In this document: one piece after another, positions 12,365 to 24,100 of the stretch | Numbering within the stretch: position 1 is the first letter of the stretch | Layout: each line of letters starts with the position of its first letter | Origin: Aquila chrysaetos chrysaetos | Taxonomy: Eukaryota > Chordata > Aves > Accipitriformes > Accipitridae | Reading direction: 5' to 3' | Assembly (NCBI RefSeq): GCF_900496995.4 | Contig: NC_044018.1 | Span: 28,748,047-28,812,046 of the forward strand | Length of the DNA stretch: 64,000 nucleotides | Notes under the pieces: model-generated | What the model saw: the letters and a program-made list of their open reading frames with translations, nothing else | Database searches by the model: none | Told to the model about the DNA's origin: nothing | Program-made: the position numbers and the translations under genes

Positions 12365-12370
12365 AATAAA
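12365..12370 (+). terminator. DHH: DHH poly(A) signal
   Basis: AATAAA about 810 nt downstream of the DHH stop, at the end of a relatively AT-rich 3' UTR segment (12190-12380) that includes an A-run. A possible earlier site is the ATTTATTGCTTTATT region near 11880. Confidence 0.65.
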
Positions 12371-12599
12371 GAGACTTTATGATCCCAGAGAAGCCGTGGC
12401 TAGGGGGGCTGGCAAGGCCGGGCATCCCGGGAGGGGGGGCTGGGGTATCCCCGGGGGTGCTGGGGGTATCTGGGGCTGGGGAAGACCTGGGTGGGGATCT
12501 CGGGGAGCAGGAGGTGGGTGCGGGTGTTTCCGGGGGTCCCCGGGCCGGGGTGGGGTGGGGGGTAGGAGGCGGACGAACCCCCCCCCCCCCCGGCCCGCT

Positions 12600-12849
12600 C
12601 AGGTGTGCGGCCACCACGTGGCTTCGGCCGTTCCCTCCGTTTTCATGAATGGAACCCCGGCGGCCAGCGCGCCTGCGCCGTCCTCAGGGCCCCACCCCCG
12701 CCGCTGCAGCGTGGCCAATGGAAGCGGGTGGGCGGGTGGTGTTGTGGTCACGTGGGGTTACCGGTGTAGTGGCGGCGGCACCGCCCCCTCCGCCCGCCGC
12801 GGCGGGCGGTTTATAGCTCCGTGTGTCGCGCCCGCGCGCGCCGCGGGTC
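12600..12849 (+). promoter_or_regulatory. RHEBL1: RHEBL1 promoter with CCAAT box and GTCACGTGGG E-box
   Basis: CpG-rich DNA just upstream of the RHEBL1 ATG. It contains a CCAAT box (GGCCAATGG around 12712-12720), a GTCACGTGGG element at 12747-12756 and GC boxes. The E-box core CACGTG (12749-12754) lies 96 bp before the start codon. The same 10-mer occurs twice in the PRKAG1 promoter. Binding by USF or MiT/TFE factors is inferred from the motif. Confidence 0.5.
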
Positions 12850-14571
12850 ATGCCGCTGGTGCGCTACCGCAAAGTGCTCATCCTCGGGTACCGCGCCGTG
12901 GGTCAGTGCGGGGGGGGGGTGTCTCATGGTGGGGTGGGGTGGGGTGGGAAGGGGCTGTGACCTCTGCCCCGTGTGGCTCGGGGCGGGGGGGGGCCCTGCC
13001 CGGGCGGTGCGTGGGACTGGGGCTGCCCCACAGGGCACTGCCGGGGGTGTACCGGGGGGGGGGGGGGGCGGGCTGTGGGCTCAAAGCACGGTGGGTCCCC
13101 ACCGCAGGTGGGGGCTGTGGGGCCGTGCTCAGCTTGGACACCCACCTCGGGAGCCCCCGTCACCCCGGGGGGGGGGGTTCCCTGTACCGCTCGAGGCGGG
13201 GGGGGGGGCCGGCGAGCGCAGGGGAATCGAGACGGTTCCCTTCCCTCGGTTGGGCTCCTTCCCCTGCCCCGGGATGATGCTGGGACCCCGGCCCCCAGCC
13301 CTGTGCTTTCCCCCCTCCGACCCTCCCCAGGCAAAACCTCCCTGGCCCACCAGTTCGTGGAGGGGAAGTTCGTGGAATGTTACGAGCCCACGGTAGAGAG
13401 CAGTAAGTTGGGGGGGGGGGGAGTGGGGGGGCTGCCTGCCTGGGGTCCCCCCTTTCCATGGGGCCACAGGTGATGAGGCCAATATGTCTGCGCTTCTGGG
13501 CTGTGCCCCAAAATCTTGTGCTGGGGGCTGAGGCACCCCCGGATTGGGATGGAGGGGATGCTGGTCCTCGGGGGGGGGGGGGGTGAGGGGGGGTGCAGGG
13601 GTCCCGGATGGTCCCATTAACCTGGTGCCACCTCCACAGCCTACAACAAGATGGTGGTGGTGGGCAAGGATGAGTTCCAGCTCCAACTGGTGGACACAGC
13701 TGGGCAGGTAATGCTGGGGACAGGTCCTGGGGTAGGGGGAGCTCGGGGGGGGGGGGGAGCTCGGGGGCTGCTGGCCCCGGAGCTGCCCCTGGCACTGGTC
13801 CTGCCCTCCCCCAGGATGAGTACACCATCCTGCCCCACTCCTTCATCATCGGCATCCACGGCTACGTCCTGGTGTACTCGGTGACGTCCCTGCAGAGGTG
13901 AGGGACACAGCCACCCTCCCTGCCGGGCTGTCCCCACACCCTCAGGGATGGGGATGGGTCCCCTTGGGGGGGGGGGATGGATACCCCGGTGGGGGGCAGT
14001 GCCCAGATCTCCCCTTCTCCCCACAGCTTCCAGGTGGTGAAGACCCTTCACAACAAGCTGTATGAGAGCTGGGGGAAGACACGGTAGGTGCTGTCCCTCC
14101 CGGAGTGGGGGGGTGCCCAGGGAAGGGGGGGGGGGGGGCCAGGCCCTCACCCTCCCCATACCTGCAGCATGCCCGTGGTGCTGGTGGGGAACAAGGCGGA
14201 CCTGTCCCTGCAGAGGTAAGGAGGGCTCTGGGGGTCCTGTCCCTTCTTGTTGTCCCTCCCCCACCTCCCCAAGGACCCGGTGGCCCACCCTGCTTGTCCC
14301 TGCTGTGTCTCCAGCCGGGAGGTGAAGACGGATGAAGGGAAGAAGCTGGCGGAGTCGTGGGGGGCCATCTTCCTCGAGTCCTCGGCCAAGGAGAGCCAGG
14401 TCCGGGGCAGGGTGGTGTATCCCACCTGGGGCTGGGAACGGGGTCCCCGGGGTGCCAGGGCTGATGTCCCCTCGTTCCCAGGTGACCCAGGGGATCTTCA
14501 TGAAGATCATCGAGGAGATTGACCGGGTGGACAACTCCTACAGCAGATCGACCGGCTGCCACCTGATGTGA
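12850..14571 (+). CDS. RHEBL1: RHEBL1, Rheb-like small GTPase
   Basis: Ras-superfamily GTPase of the Rheb subfamily, an activator of mTORC1 at endomembranes. Eight exons: 12850-12901, 13331-13402, 13640-13707, 13815-13897, 14027-14083, 14168-14215, 14315-14399, 14482-14571 (TGA), total 555 nt, 184 residues against 183 in human. MPLVRYRKV at the start matches human RHEBL1 exactly. P-loop GYRAVGKT spans residues 13-20, with Arg15 where Ras has Gly12, a Rheb hallmark. Switch I is PTVESTYNK, G3 is DTAGQ (Gln64), G4 is NKAD at 119-122 and G5 is ESSAK. The C-terminal CHLM is a farnesylation box. RHEB itself is excluded by the MPLV start and the CHLM end, both RHEBL1-like. All splice sites are GT-AG. 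Confidence 0.96.
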
Positions 14572-14927
14572 GCCCTGCCCGGGGCAGACCCCCAAGATGG
14601 GGCAGACCTCCCATGGGACCTTCCCCCAGACCACAGCGGTGGCTTTAGGGGGTCTGGGGCCACGTGGTCCCACTGTTTTGTACAGGACCTCTCCCTTTGC
14701 ACAGGCTGTGGGGCTCACGAGGGGCTGGGAGCGGGCCTGGGGTCCCATCCCAGCTGGGGAGCACCCCTTGCTTGTAGCTGCTGTCCCCCCCGCCTCCCCG
14801 CCACGCACAAGGACACGGTGGGGAGCCGGGGCTGAATACGGGTGTTGTTCCCGGCGCGGGGCTGCGGTCCGGCTGTGCCTCGCTGGCAGCCGCTGCTCGT
14901 GGGAGTCAGGGCCGCGGGGCTGGAACA

Positions 14928-14933
14928 ATTAAA
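14928..14933 (+). terminator. RHEBL1: RHEBL1 poly(A) signal (ATTAAA)
   Basis: ATTAAA variant about 360 nt after the stop codon, followed by a GT/T-rich tract (ACGTTGTTTTGTCTGTG) typical of a downstream element. Confidence 0.6.
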
Positions 14934-14949
14934 CGTTGTTTTGTCTGTG

Positions 14950-15790
14950 AACCCCCTCAGAGCCCGGGCTGCGGCTGGGGGGGGGCTGCTTCTGCCCTGG
15001 GTGGGGGGGGAAGGAAGGTGAGGCAGCATGGGGGGGTCCCGCAACCTCAAATGCACTGTGGGGCTGAGCCCCCCGGGCTGTCACTGGGATCCTGGGGGGC
15101 TCTGCAGTCCCATTCCCCCCCCCCCACCAAACCCCAGCCTGGGCTGGGTGAGTGGTGGGGGGGGCTCTGCAGTGCTGGGGTGCCCAGCCTGGCTGTGGTT
15201 CCCCATGTGGCTTATCTCCACCCAGTCAGGCTAATTACTGCTAATTACCCAATTATGCTGTTGAGAGGAGCTGGGAGCTGCTGAGGAGGGAAGTGGGGTG
15301 CTGGGGTGCAGGGGGGGCTGCTTTGTGCCCCCACAGTCAGTGCTGGGGTGGAGAGGGGAGTGGGTGCTGGGGCTGGGATGTTGCAGACTGGTGGGTAGTG
15401 GGGGTCTGTGCCCCCGAGTCGGTGTGTCGTCCCCCCCCCCCCGAGCCCTGCACGCTGGGTCTGGGGGCTCGGGCTCCCGCGGGGGGGGGGGGGGGGGGGG
15501 GGCACTTACCCACCCTGTACCTGTCCTTGGTTGCCCCGGGGCTACCGGGAGTCCCAGAGTGGGGGTCCCGGGTTGTGACCGGGGGGAGCCCGGGCCACTT
15601 CCCCCCGCACCCCGCCCCACCGGAGCAGGGTCCCGGGGCCGGGGAGCGGAGCCACCGCCCTGATCCGGCCCCTGAACCCCCCCCCTCCCGCCCCGGGCTG
15701 GGGGTCCACGACACGCGTGGGGTCTCCCGTGTGCGTGGCCCTAACTGCCCGGTACCGGGAAGGGGCCACGGGCAGCTGGTGTTGCCCCAC
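14950..15790. other. RHEBL1-KMT2D intergenic, with a small AT-rich homeodomain-type island
   Basis: No gene recognised. An island at about 15205-15265 stands out from GC-rich flanks. It carries CTTATCT, two CTAATTAC words ten bases apart (15231-15250) and AATTATGC, a pattern typical of homeodomain and GATA binding sites. To its right, G homopolymers and CpG-rich DNA lead into the KMT2D promoter. Confidence 0.45.
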
Positions 15791-17050
15791 GCGTTGGGAC
15801 AAAGCCGCGTCTCGGCAGCACGCGAGTACCGTGAGTCGGCCGTTCCCGTACGCCGCTCGGGGCACAGCGCGGGAGCCAGAACCGGGAAAACGGCGGCTGT
15901 CCCGGGGACACCGGGACCGGGCGCGGAGCTCTCCCTACGGATACCCACGGACACCCGCGGGACCGCTCCGGTCCCCGCGCGGGGAAAGGGGGGGAGGGGG
16001 GGTTGGTGGGCGGAGCCACCGCCGCTCCCCGGTGCCGCCCCGCCGTGCCCACGTGCGCGCCGCCCGCCCCGGCGCCGTCGGGGTTAAGCGTCGCGGAGGG
16101 ATTCCCTCCCGGCAGCGTGCGCTGCGGCCCGCGCCGTCACACCCCCCAACGGCCGCAGCGCCCGCCGCGCACCGCGTCTCCCTCCGCCCGAACCCCCCGC
16201 CGCCAAGTAGTGCGGGCGCGGCGCGCCCCCCCCCCGGCCGCGGCCCCCAGGGCGCAGCGCGGCGGCCCCGGCGGGACGGACGGGAGGGTAGGGCGGGCGG
16301 GGCGGGGCGGGGGCGGGCGGCGGGACCTACTTTCCTCTGGAAATGGCCGCGCCGGGGAGCACCGTCCGCCCCGCGCCCCGAGGCCCGTCGGCGTAGGGGG
16401 CGGCCGCGGGGGTAAGAGCCGGGCGGGGAGCGGGGGGGGGGCGGGGAGCGGCCCCACCGGGGCTCCCGCGCGTTCGGGACCGGGCCCCGTGGCCCCGGAA
16501 GGGAGAGGCCTCGCGTTCGGCCCCAGGCCGCGCCGCCTCCGCCGGGCCGGGCCTCGCCGCCGCCTCCTCCTCCTCCTCCTCCCGGCCGGGCCTCCCCCGG
16601 TGGCCGGAGCCCGGAGCGCGGTCCCCGGCTCCCTTTGTGTCCGCTACCGGTCACCGGTACCGGTTATGCCCGCCTCCCGGGGAGCCGGTGGGGCCCGGGC
16701 CGCCGCCTGAGCGCAGGTACGGCCGGGCCCGGCGCTCCGTGGCCCCGGTGCCGGTGCTCGGGTAGGCCGCGGCGGGCCGGGGCAGCGGGCCTCTGGCTGG
16801 CTCGGCTCCCCCCCCCCCCCCCCTGGAGGGCCCGGTTGTACCGGGGAGGGGGGGGGGAAGCGCGGCCCGGGGGCGCCGGGGCGGCGGCGGCGGGGGGGGG
16901 GGGCGTCCACCGCGCGGTGCTTCAGCCCCCCCCCGGGGGCGCGGGCAGGGCCGGCCGGGCCCCTCCGCCGACCCCCCCCCCGCCCCGGTGCACACCGGGG
17001 CTCTTCTGGGGCGGCCCTAATCCCCCCCCCCCCCCCCCCCCGATCACCGG
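15790..17050 (+). promoter_or_regulatory. KMT2D: KMT2D CpG-island promoter and probable non-coding exon 1
   Basis: Dense CpG DNA without open-frame similarity to any protein. Human KMT2D has a non-coding first exon. A strong donor (GGG followed by GTAAGA) at 16411/16412 is a good candidate for its end, which would make 16412-18161 intron 1. The coding exon acceptor at 18160-18161 is clear. Exon 1 limits are inferred only. Confidence 0.5.
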
Positions 17051-18195
17051 GGAACCGGCGGGGATTTGCTTGCGGGGGGGGGCGCCAGTCTCCGGGACCC
17101 CGCCGTGCCCGGTTGGGGGCTCCCTCGGAACCCCCCGCGGCGTCTCGGGCGGGGGGGGGGCAGTGGGGGTTTTGGGGTGCTGGGGGCTGCCCTAGCACGT
17201 TCCCCCTCCCCAGTGCTCCGGGGTGGGAGGGGTGCCGGTGTGTGGAGCTGGGGGGGGGGGGGGGGGCGGACCACCGGGACCCCCTCCCTCGCGCGTGGCT
17301 CGCAGACGGGTTTGGGGTCTCCTTTGCTGTCGTGAGTCGTGTCCCCCCCCCCGCAGCCTCTTGGCCCCCCCTGGGATTTTAGGGTGCATGTGAAGTACCA
17401 GTAGGAGGGGATATGGCCCCCCACCAAGCTTTGTTTGTGGTGTTTGGGGGTGACCCCCCCCCCGGTGCTGTGTGGGCTTGGCCAGGTCGGTGCTGTGCCT
17501 GGGGAAACTGAGGCACAGGCGGGTGCTGGCGGAGGGGACCCCGGGTACCCCGCTTTATTGCTGCACCCCAAATCCCACCCAGTCCTGTGGTGGGGGGGCA
17601 CCGGGGGGGGTGTCCCAGTTTCCCCACGGACACTGAGGGTTCTTCCCCCCCCCCCCCAAGAGCTGGTGCTGCCAGGGTCCGGGTGGTTCCTCAGGGGTCC
17701 CAGTGACCCCGTGGGGTGCTGGTGTGCGGTGGTGCCAGGGTCGACCCCCCCCCCGTGTCCCCCCCCCGGGTTTAATTGAGGTCATGCACCCCTGGCCCCC
17801 ACGCGGCTTCGTCGGGGGGGGGAAGGGGCTGCCCCGCGGTGTTGCTGTGTTGTCCCCACCCTGACCTGGGGGGGACACCTGGGGGGGCCAGTGGGTGTTG
17901 GAGGGAGTGGGGAGGAACCGTCTGTGGGGTACGGGGGCCCGTGGACACCCCCCCCCCGGGGAACCGGGACCTGCCGCCCGCTCGTGGTACGTGTAGGGAG
18001 TGACGCTTCCGCCAGGCTGAGACCCCGCAAACTTGCCTCGGGGGGAGCGGCCTGAGGGGGCTGCCCTGTCCCTTGGGGGGAGGGGGGTGTGGGTGTCCCG
18101 GGGGGGGGGTCCGAGGAAGGGTCCCTTCAGCCCTGTGCTGACAGATCTCGCCCCCTCCCAGCCGCGGGCCTCCCCCGAGGGACGCCGGAGGCAGG

Positions 18196-21100
18196 ATGGA
18201 CGAACAGAAGCCGCCCAGCGAGCAGAAGGACGCGGACGCGCCAGGTGAGCCCAGGGCAGGGTGCGGGGGGGGGGGGGGGGGGGGGCTGGTGCTGTCCCCC
18301 CCACCCTAGGGTGCCAGGTTCTTGTCGTCCCCCCCCCCCCCGCGGTGGCTGAGAGCCTCTCTCCTGGCAGCCGATGGGGCCGTGGCCTCGGAGGAGATGG
18401 GCAGCGCGGAGGGGGACCCCCTGAAACCCCCCGAAGGAGCCTCCGCGGGGCCGGAGCCGGAGAGCACGGACACAAAGGGACCTCCCCAGGCCGGCAGGTG
18501 AGAACGAGGGGGTTCAGGGGATGGCGTGGAGCTGTTGGGGGGGGGGGTTCCGAGTGTCTCTGACACCCCCTGTGTCCGTGTCCCCCCCACCTCCAGCACG
18601 CTGGCCCGCCGCTGCGCCCTCTGCAACTGTGGGGACTGGAGCCCGCACGGGCAGCGGGAGCTGCAGCGGTTTGAGCCGGCACCCGACTGGCCTGAGCAGC
18701 TGGTGGGGCACAAGCCCCCCGAGGGTCCCGGCCAGCCCCCCCCCGGAGCTGGAGCCGGTGGGCGACGACCTGACGCAGATCGGCTTCTCCGAGCGGGTGA
18801 CTCCAGCGCAGCTCTTTGAGCCGACGGGTGAGTACGGTCATGGCACTGGGGTCTCCGTCCCACCACCCTGGGTGTCCTCCGACCCCGTCCCTGATGCCCC
18901 CTCGCCACAGGGCACTGCTGGGTCCACCGCTGGTGCGCAGCCTGGTCCGCCGGCGTGGGGCAGGAGGCGGCGGGCTTGACCGGCGTGAGCAGAGCTGTTT
19001 TCTCAGGGATCTCACAGGTGAGCGGGTCCCGGGGAGGGTGGGGGGCGGCGGTGGGGGCTCACCTTGGCCCTGGGCAGCGTCTCTGACCCCGCGGGGCTCC
19101 TCCGCTTTCAGAAATGTGAACACTGTCGGCGGATGGGGGCCACCATCCCGTGCCGGGCGGCCGGCTGCCCCCGCCTCTACCACTTCCCCTGCGCCGCCGC
19201 CAGCGGCTGCTTCCAGTCCATGAAGACCCTCCGGCTCCTCTGTCCCGAGCACGTGGCCGAGGCCGTGCAGATGGGTGCGTGTGGATTGGGACCACCAGCC
19301 CTGGGTGCTGGGTCCCCTCCTGCCCTGGAGGGGGGGTCCCGGGGAGGGGGCAGAGCCCAGCGAGAGGGTGGTCCTGACAGCCCCCTTCTTTCTCTCCGTT
19401 CAGAGGACGCCCGGTGCTCGGTGTGCGACGGGCCGGGTGACCTGCGGGACCTGGTTTTCTGCACCAGCTGCGGGCAGCACTACCACGGGGCCTGCCTGGA
19501 CATTGCCCTGACGCCCCGCAAGCGCTCGGGCTGGCAGTGCCCTGAGTGCAAAGTGTGCCAAACCTGCAGGTGAGCCTGCGTCTCTGTGGCTGGGGGGGGG
19601 GGGGGGGGACGGGACACACACGATGGCGGACGACAACGAGGGGTGTACGGGAGGGGGACGCAGCCCTCATCCCTGCCCCTGCACCCCACAGGCAGCCCGG
19701 CGAGGATTCCATGATGCTGGTCTGTGAGGCTTGCGACAAGGGCTACCATACTTTCTGCATGGAGCCGGCCATCGAGGGCCTCCCCGCTGACTCCTGGAAG
19801 TGCAAGGTGCGCCCCGCTCTCGCTGAGGGGGGTACAGGGGTGCCTGGCCCCCCTGCCTTGCCCACCCCTGACGTGCCTCTGCCTCCCCTCGTCCCCCACC
19901 AGAACTGCCGGGTCTGCTCGGACTGCGGCCGGCGCCCGGCAGGGCTCGACCCCGGCTGCCAGTGGTACCAGAGCTACTCGGTGTGCGAGGGCTGCCAGCA
20001 GCGCCGCACCACAGAGGATGCCTGCGGGGTGCCGGCACACGTGCCACAGCCGGACCCACCTGCCCAGACGTGAGTGGGGATGGGGGTGACTGGTTGGGGG
20101 GGTGTCGGGCTGGGTGCTCCCTTTGCGGGTGGGAGGACATGTCCCGCAGCCCCGTGGAGGGGGTGGTCTGAGCCCCACTCCCCTTACCCGGTCCCCCCCC
20201 CCCCCCCATCCAGGTTGGCGTCCCCTGATCGCAGCGATCTGACGGATGTGCCCGTCCCCCCGCCTGAGCCGGAGCCTGCAGGGTGCGATGAGGAGACACA
20301 GCTTGGGGGGGATGACCCCAAGGAGGCACCCCCGGGTGATGGCGGGTCTCCTCCTGGCGAGCCGACCCCTGTGGAGGTGCCCCCCAGTGAGGTGCCCCCT
20401 GATGAACTGCCCCCAGATGAGCCCCCTCCTCTCGTGCAGCCCCCCGAGGAGCCCCCTCCTCTCGTGCAGCCCCCCGAGGAGCCCCCTCCTCTCATGCAGC
20501 CCCCCGATGAGCCCCCTCCTCTCATGCAACCCCCTGAGGAGCCTCCTCCTCTTGTGCAGCCCCCCGAGGAGCCCCCTCCTCTCGTGCTGCCCCCCGAGGA
20601 GCCACCCCCTGATGAGCTGTCCCTCGAGAGACCATCCTTTGACGAGCCGCCCCTTGACAGACCCCCCCTTGAGGAGCTGCCCCCCAGTGAACCACCCCTC
20701 GACGAGCCGCCCCTCAACGAGCTGCCCCTTGACATACCTCCCCTCGACGAGCTGCCCCCCAGTAAACCGCCGCTCGAGAAGTCACCCCCTGACGAGCTGC
20801 TTCCCGGCGAGCTCCTCCTTGACAAATCACCCCCCGATAAGCTGCCCCCCGACGAGACGCCCCTTGACAAGTCTCCCCCCAACGAGCCACCCCCCAATGA
20901 GCTGCCCCTTGACGAGCCGCCCCCTGATGAGCTGCCCCCCAACGAACCACCCCTCGATGAGCTGCCCCCTGAAGAACCTGCCCCTGATGAGCTGCCCCCC
21001 GAAGAGCTGCTCCCCAGCGACCTGCCCCCCGAGGAGGACCCTAAGCCACCAGGTAAATGGGGGACCTTCGGGTCTGTCCCTTTTTTCCCCTCCTATTGAC

Positions 21101-24100
21101 TCCCATGGGTGTGGGGGGTCCCACACCTGGGTCCTTTCCCAGCACTGGTCTTGTGTGACCCTCAACCTGTTGATCCTGATTTTGTGCTTCGATGTCCCAC
21201 TTTGGGGGTACGTGGGGGGTTGGGGGGGTCCCTGGGCCAGGCCAAGGCAATGCTTGTTGCCTCAGCCCCAAGCTGGGTTACACAGAGAGTGGAGGGGACC
21301 CCTGTGTACCCCCCTCACCCGCAGCCCCGTCCCGCAGGTCTCCTTCCCGAGGTGGCTGTGGCAGAGGAAGCGCCAGCCCTGGCCCCAGAGGTGCCCCCCG
21401 AAGAGCAGATGGAGATGGAGCCGGAGCCCTTGCTGCCCCCTGAGACGGCACCCCCACCCCCGGCTCCCCCAGGTGGGTTTGGGGATGCACTGGGGTTTGG
21501 GGAAGGGGTGCGTGTGCGTCTCTGCTGAGGGCTGCGGGTCACCGTCCCCTCCTCTCTGCTCCCCCAGATCTCCGCGCCATCTCACCTGCCCACCCCCCAG
21601 ACCCCTCGCCTGACGCCAAGGAGGACGAGGCGCCCGAGCCACCCACCCCAGCCCTGCCCGAGCCCCCCGGCAGCCCCAGCACCGCCATGGACACTGAGCC
21701 CCCCAGCTCCCCGCCACCCCCCCTGGGCTCACCTGCCTGCACCCTGGCCCCCGCCGAGCCACCCGAGGATGAGGAGATGGAGACAGCCGGTGGTGAGGGG
21801 GAGTCACCAGCCAGCCCCCCTGGAGATGGCCCCCATGCCAGCCCAGCCCCGGAGTTGGGGTCCTTCCCGGGCCTGCCTGAGGAGGAGGAAGAGGAGGAGG
21901 AAGAAGCACCGAGGCTGGAGCGGGAGGGCACCAGTGGGAGCTCCCCACCACTGAGTGAGGAGGATGCGCTGGAGGAAGGCCGGGCTGGGGGGGACGCCGA
22001 AGCCAAGGGGTCCCCCCTGCTCCTGGAGCCGGAGGAGCTGGGCCCCGAGACCCCCATGGAGGTGTGCGCTGCTGGGGAGAAGCTGCTGGGGCGTGGGGAC
22101 GAGGGGGGCCCCGAGCCCCCGGCCCTGCGCCCCCGACCCGACATCCTCAATGAGATCTCCAACCTGAGCCAGGGGGACACCAGCAGCAGCTTCCCTGGCT
22201 CGGAGCCGCTGCTGGGCTCCCCGGACCCCGAGGGTGGGGGTTCGCTGTCCCTCGAGCTGGGGCCAGCTTCGGCCGACGCCAGCCTGCAGAAGGAGGACGC
22301 TGGATCGCTGCCGCTGGGTGCCGAGACCGACGACTCGCTGCTCTTCGAGCCGGCTGCCAAGGGGGACGGGGACAAGAGCCGGCGGCGCAGCTCCCCGGGG
22401 CGCTCCCGTGTCAAGCAGGTATCGGGGGAACCCTGCCAGCCCCAATCTCGGGAGGGGGGGGGGACCCCACCACCCTCCCCGCCCTACCGGGGCCGTGCCC
22501 CCCCTCCCCGGGTTGCCCCTGCGGCAAGTAGGCGAGGGCCGAGCACGCGATGGGGGGTGGGATGGGGGCCGTGCCCTTCCGCTGCCCCTGCCCTGGCCGG
22601 GATGCATGGTGGGGGTCCGGTCGGGCCCCCCCCCCGGGTTGCTGTAACCGCCCTCTCCCCTTGGCCCTAGGGTCGCAGCAGCAGCTTCCCCGGGCGGAGG
22701 CGCCCCCGAGGTGGGTCCCACGGGGGCCGGGGCCGGGGCCGTGCGCGCCTGAAGTCGACCACCTCGTCCGTTGACACCCTAGCAGTAAGGCTGGGCTGGG
22801 GCAGAGGTGGGGGGCTGGGGGGGGTGTCCCCAAGCTGTTAGGTGGCAGGGCTGAGAGCCGAGTGTTTCCCCTATCCCCTTCCCCGCCATCCCAGTCCCTC
22901 GGAAAGGCTCGGGAGCCCTCGGGGTGGGGGTCCTGGGGGGGAGGTGACTGCCTGGGGCTGTGGTGTGGGTCTGGGGGTTTCACCCTACAGGCATAGGGCT
23001 GGTGTGGAGCTGCACCCCCCCCAGGAGGGGCTGGTTTGCAGGCAGGCAGGGGGTCTGCTGCCCCTGTGTGTTCCTGTGCCCCCCGGTTCAGCTTCAGACT
23101 GTGGCTGGTGACCCCCCCAAAACCGCACAGAGAGTGGGAGTCCTCGGTGCTGAGCCCCCCACTCTGTCCCCAGCTTGCCGACGTGGAGAGCTCACCCAGC
23201 AAGGAGGAGGATGAGGACGATGACGACACGATGCAGAACACGGTTGTCCTCTTCTCCAACACTGATAAGTTCGTGCTCATGCAGGTAACCGGGGTGCTGC
23301 AGGACAGACAGACAGGACAGACTTCTGTCGCCCGCCAGCTCCTGTCGTCCTCCCCCCGACTCTTCTAACAGCCTCTCTCCCCTAGGACATGTGCGTGGTG
23401 TGCGGCAGCTTCGGGCGCGGGGCCGAGGGGCACCTCCTCGCCTGCTCCCAGTGCTCCCAGTGCTACCACCCCTACTGCGTCAACAGCAAGGTGAGGGGGA
23501 GCGGGACCCCTGGCCCCACGCTGGGCGGGCAGGACCGTGCTGTGCCCCTCGGGGAACCGCACGGCCGAGCCATGTCCCTCGGGGCATTCACACGAAGTCG
23601 TGCCGAGCGTGTCCGTGTGGTTGTGCCGGGCTCCGGGGTATCCCCCCGCGGCCATGCCGAGCCCGGGGACCCCCGTGGCCATGGCCAGGGTTCACGTGGT
23701 TCCCCCCCCCCACATCCCCAGATTACAAAGGTGATGCTGCTGAAGGGCTGGCGCTGCGTGGAATGCATCGTCTGCGAGGTGTGCGGCAAAGCCTCCGATC
23801 CCTCCCGGCTCCTGCTCTGCGACGACTGCGACATCAGCTACCACACCTACTGCCTGGACCCCCCCCCTGCAGACCGTGCCCAAGGGTGGCTGGAAGTGCA
23901 AGTGGTGCGTGGGGGGGTGTAAGGGGAGCCCCGGGGGGGGACTCGAGGCTGGTGCTGACCCCTTGCCCCCCCCGCCAGGTGCGTATGCTGCGTGCAGTGC
24001 GGGGCGGCTTCCCCCGGTTTCCACTGCGAGTGGCAGAACAACTACACCCACTGCGCACCCTGCGCCAGCCTGGTCGTCTGCCCCTTCTGCCGCGAGAAGT

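Noticed and set aside
20184-20942. 252-codon minus-strand Gly/Ser-rich open frame
   Set aside because: It is the antisense shadow of the KMT2D proline/acid repeat exon.
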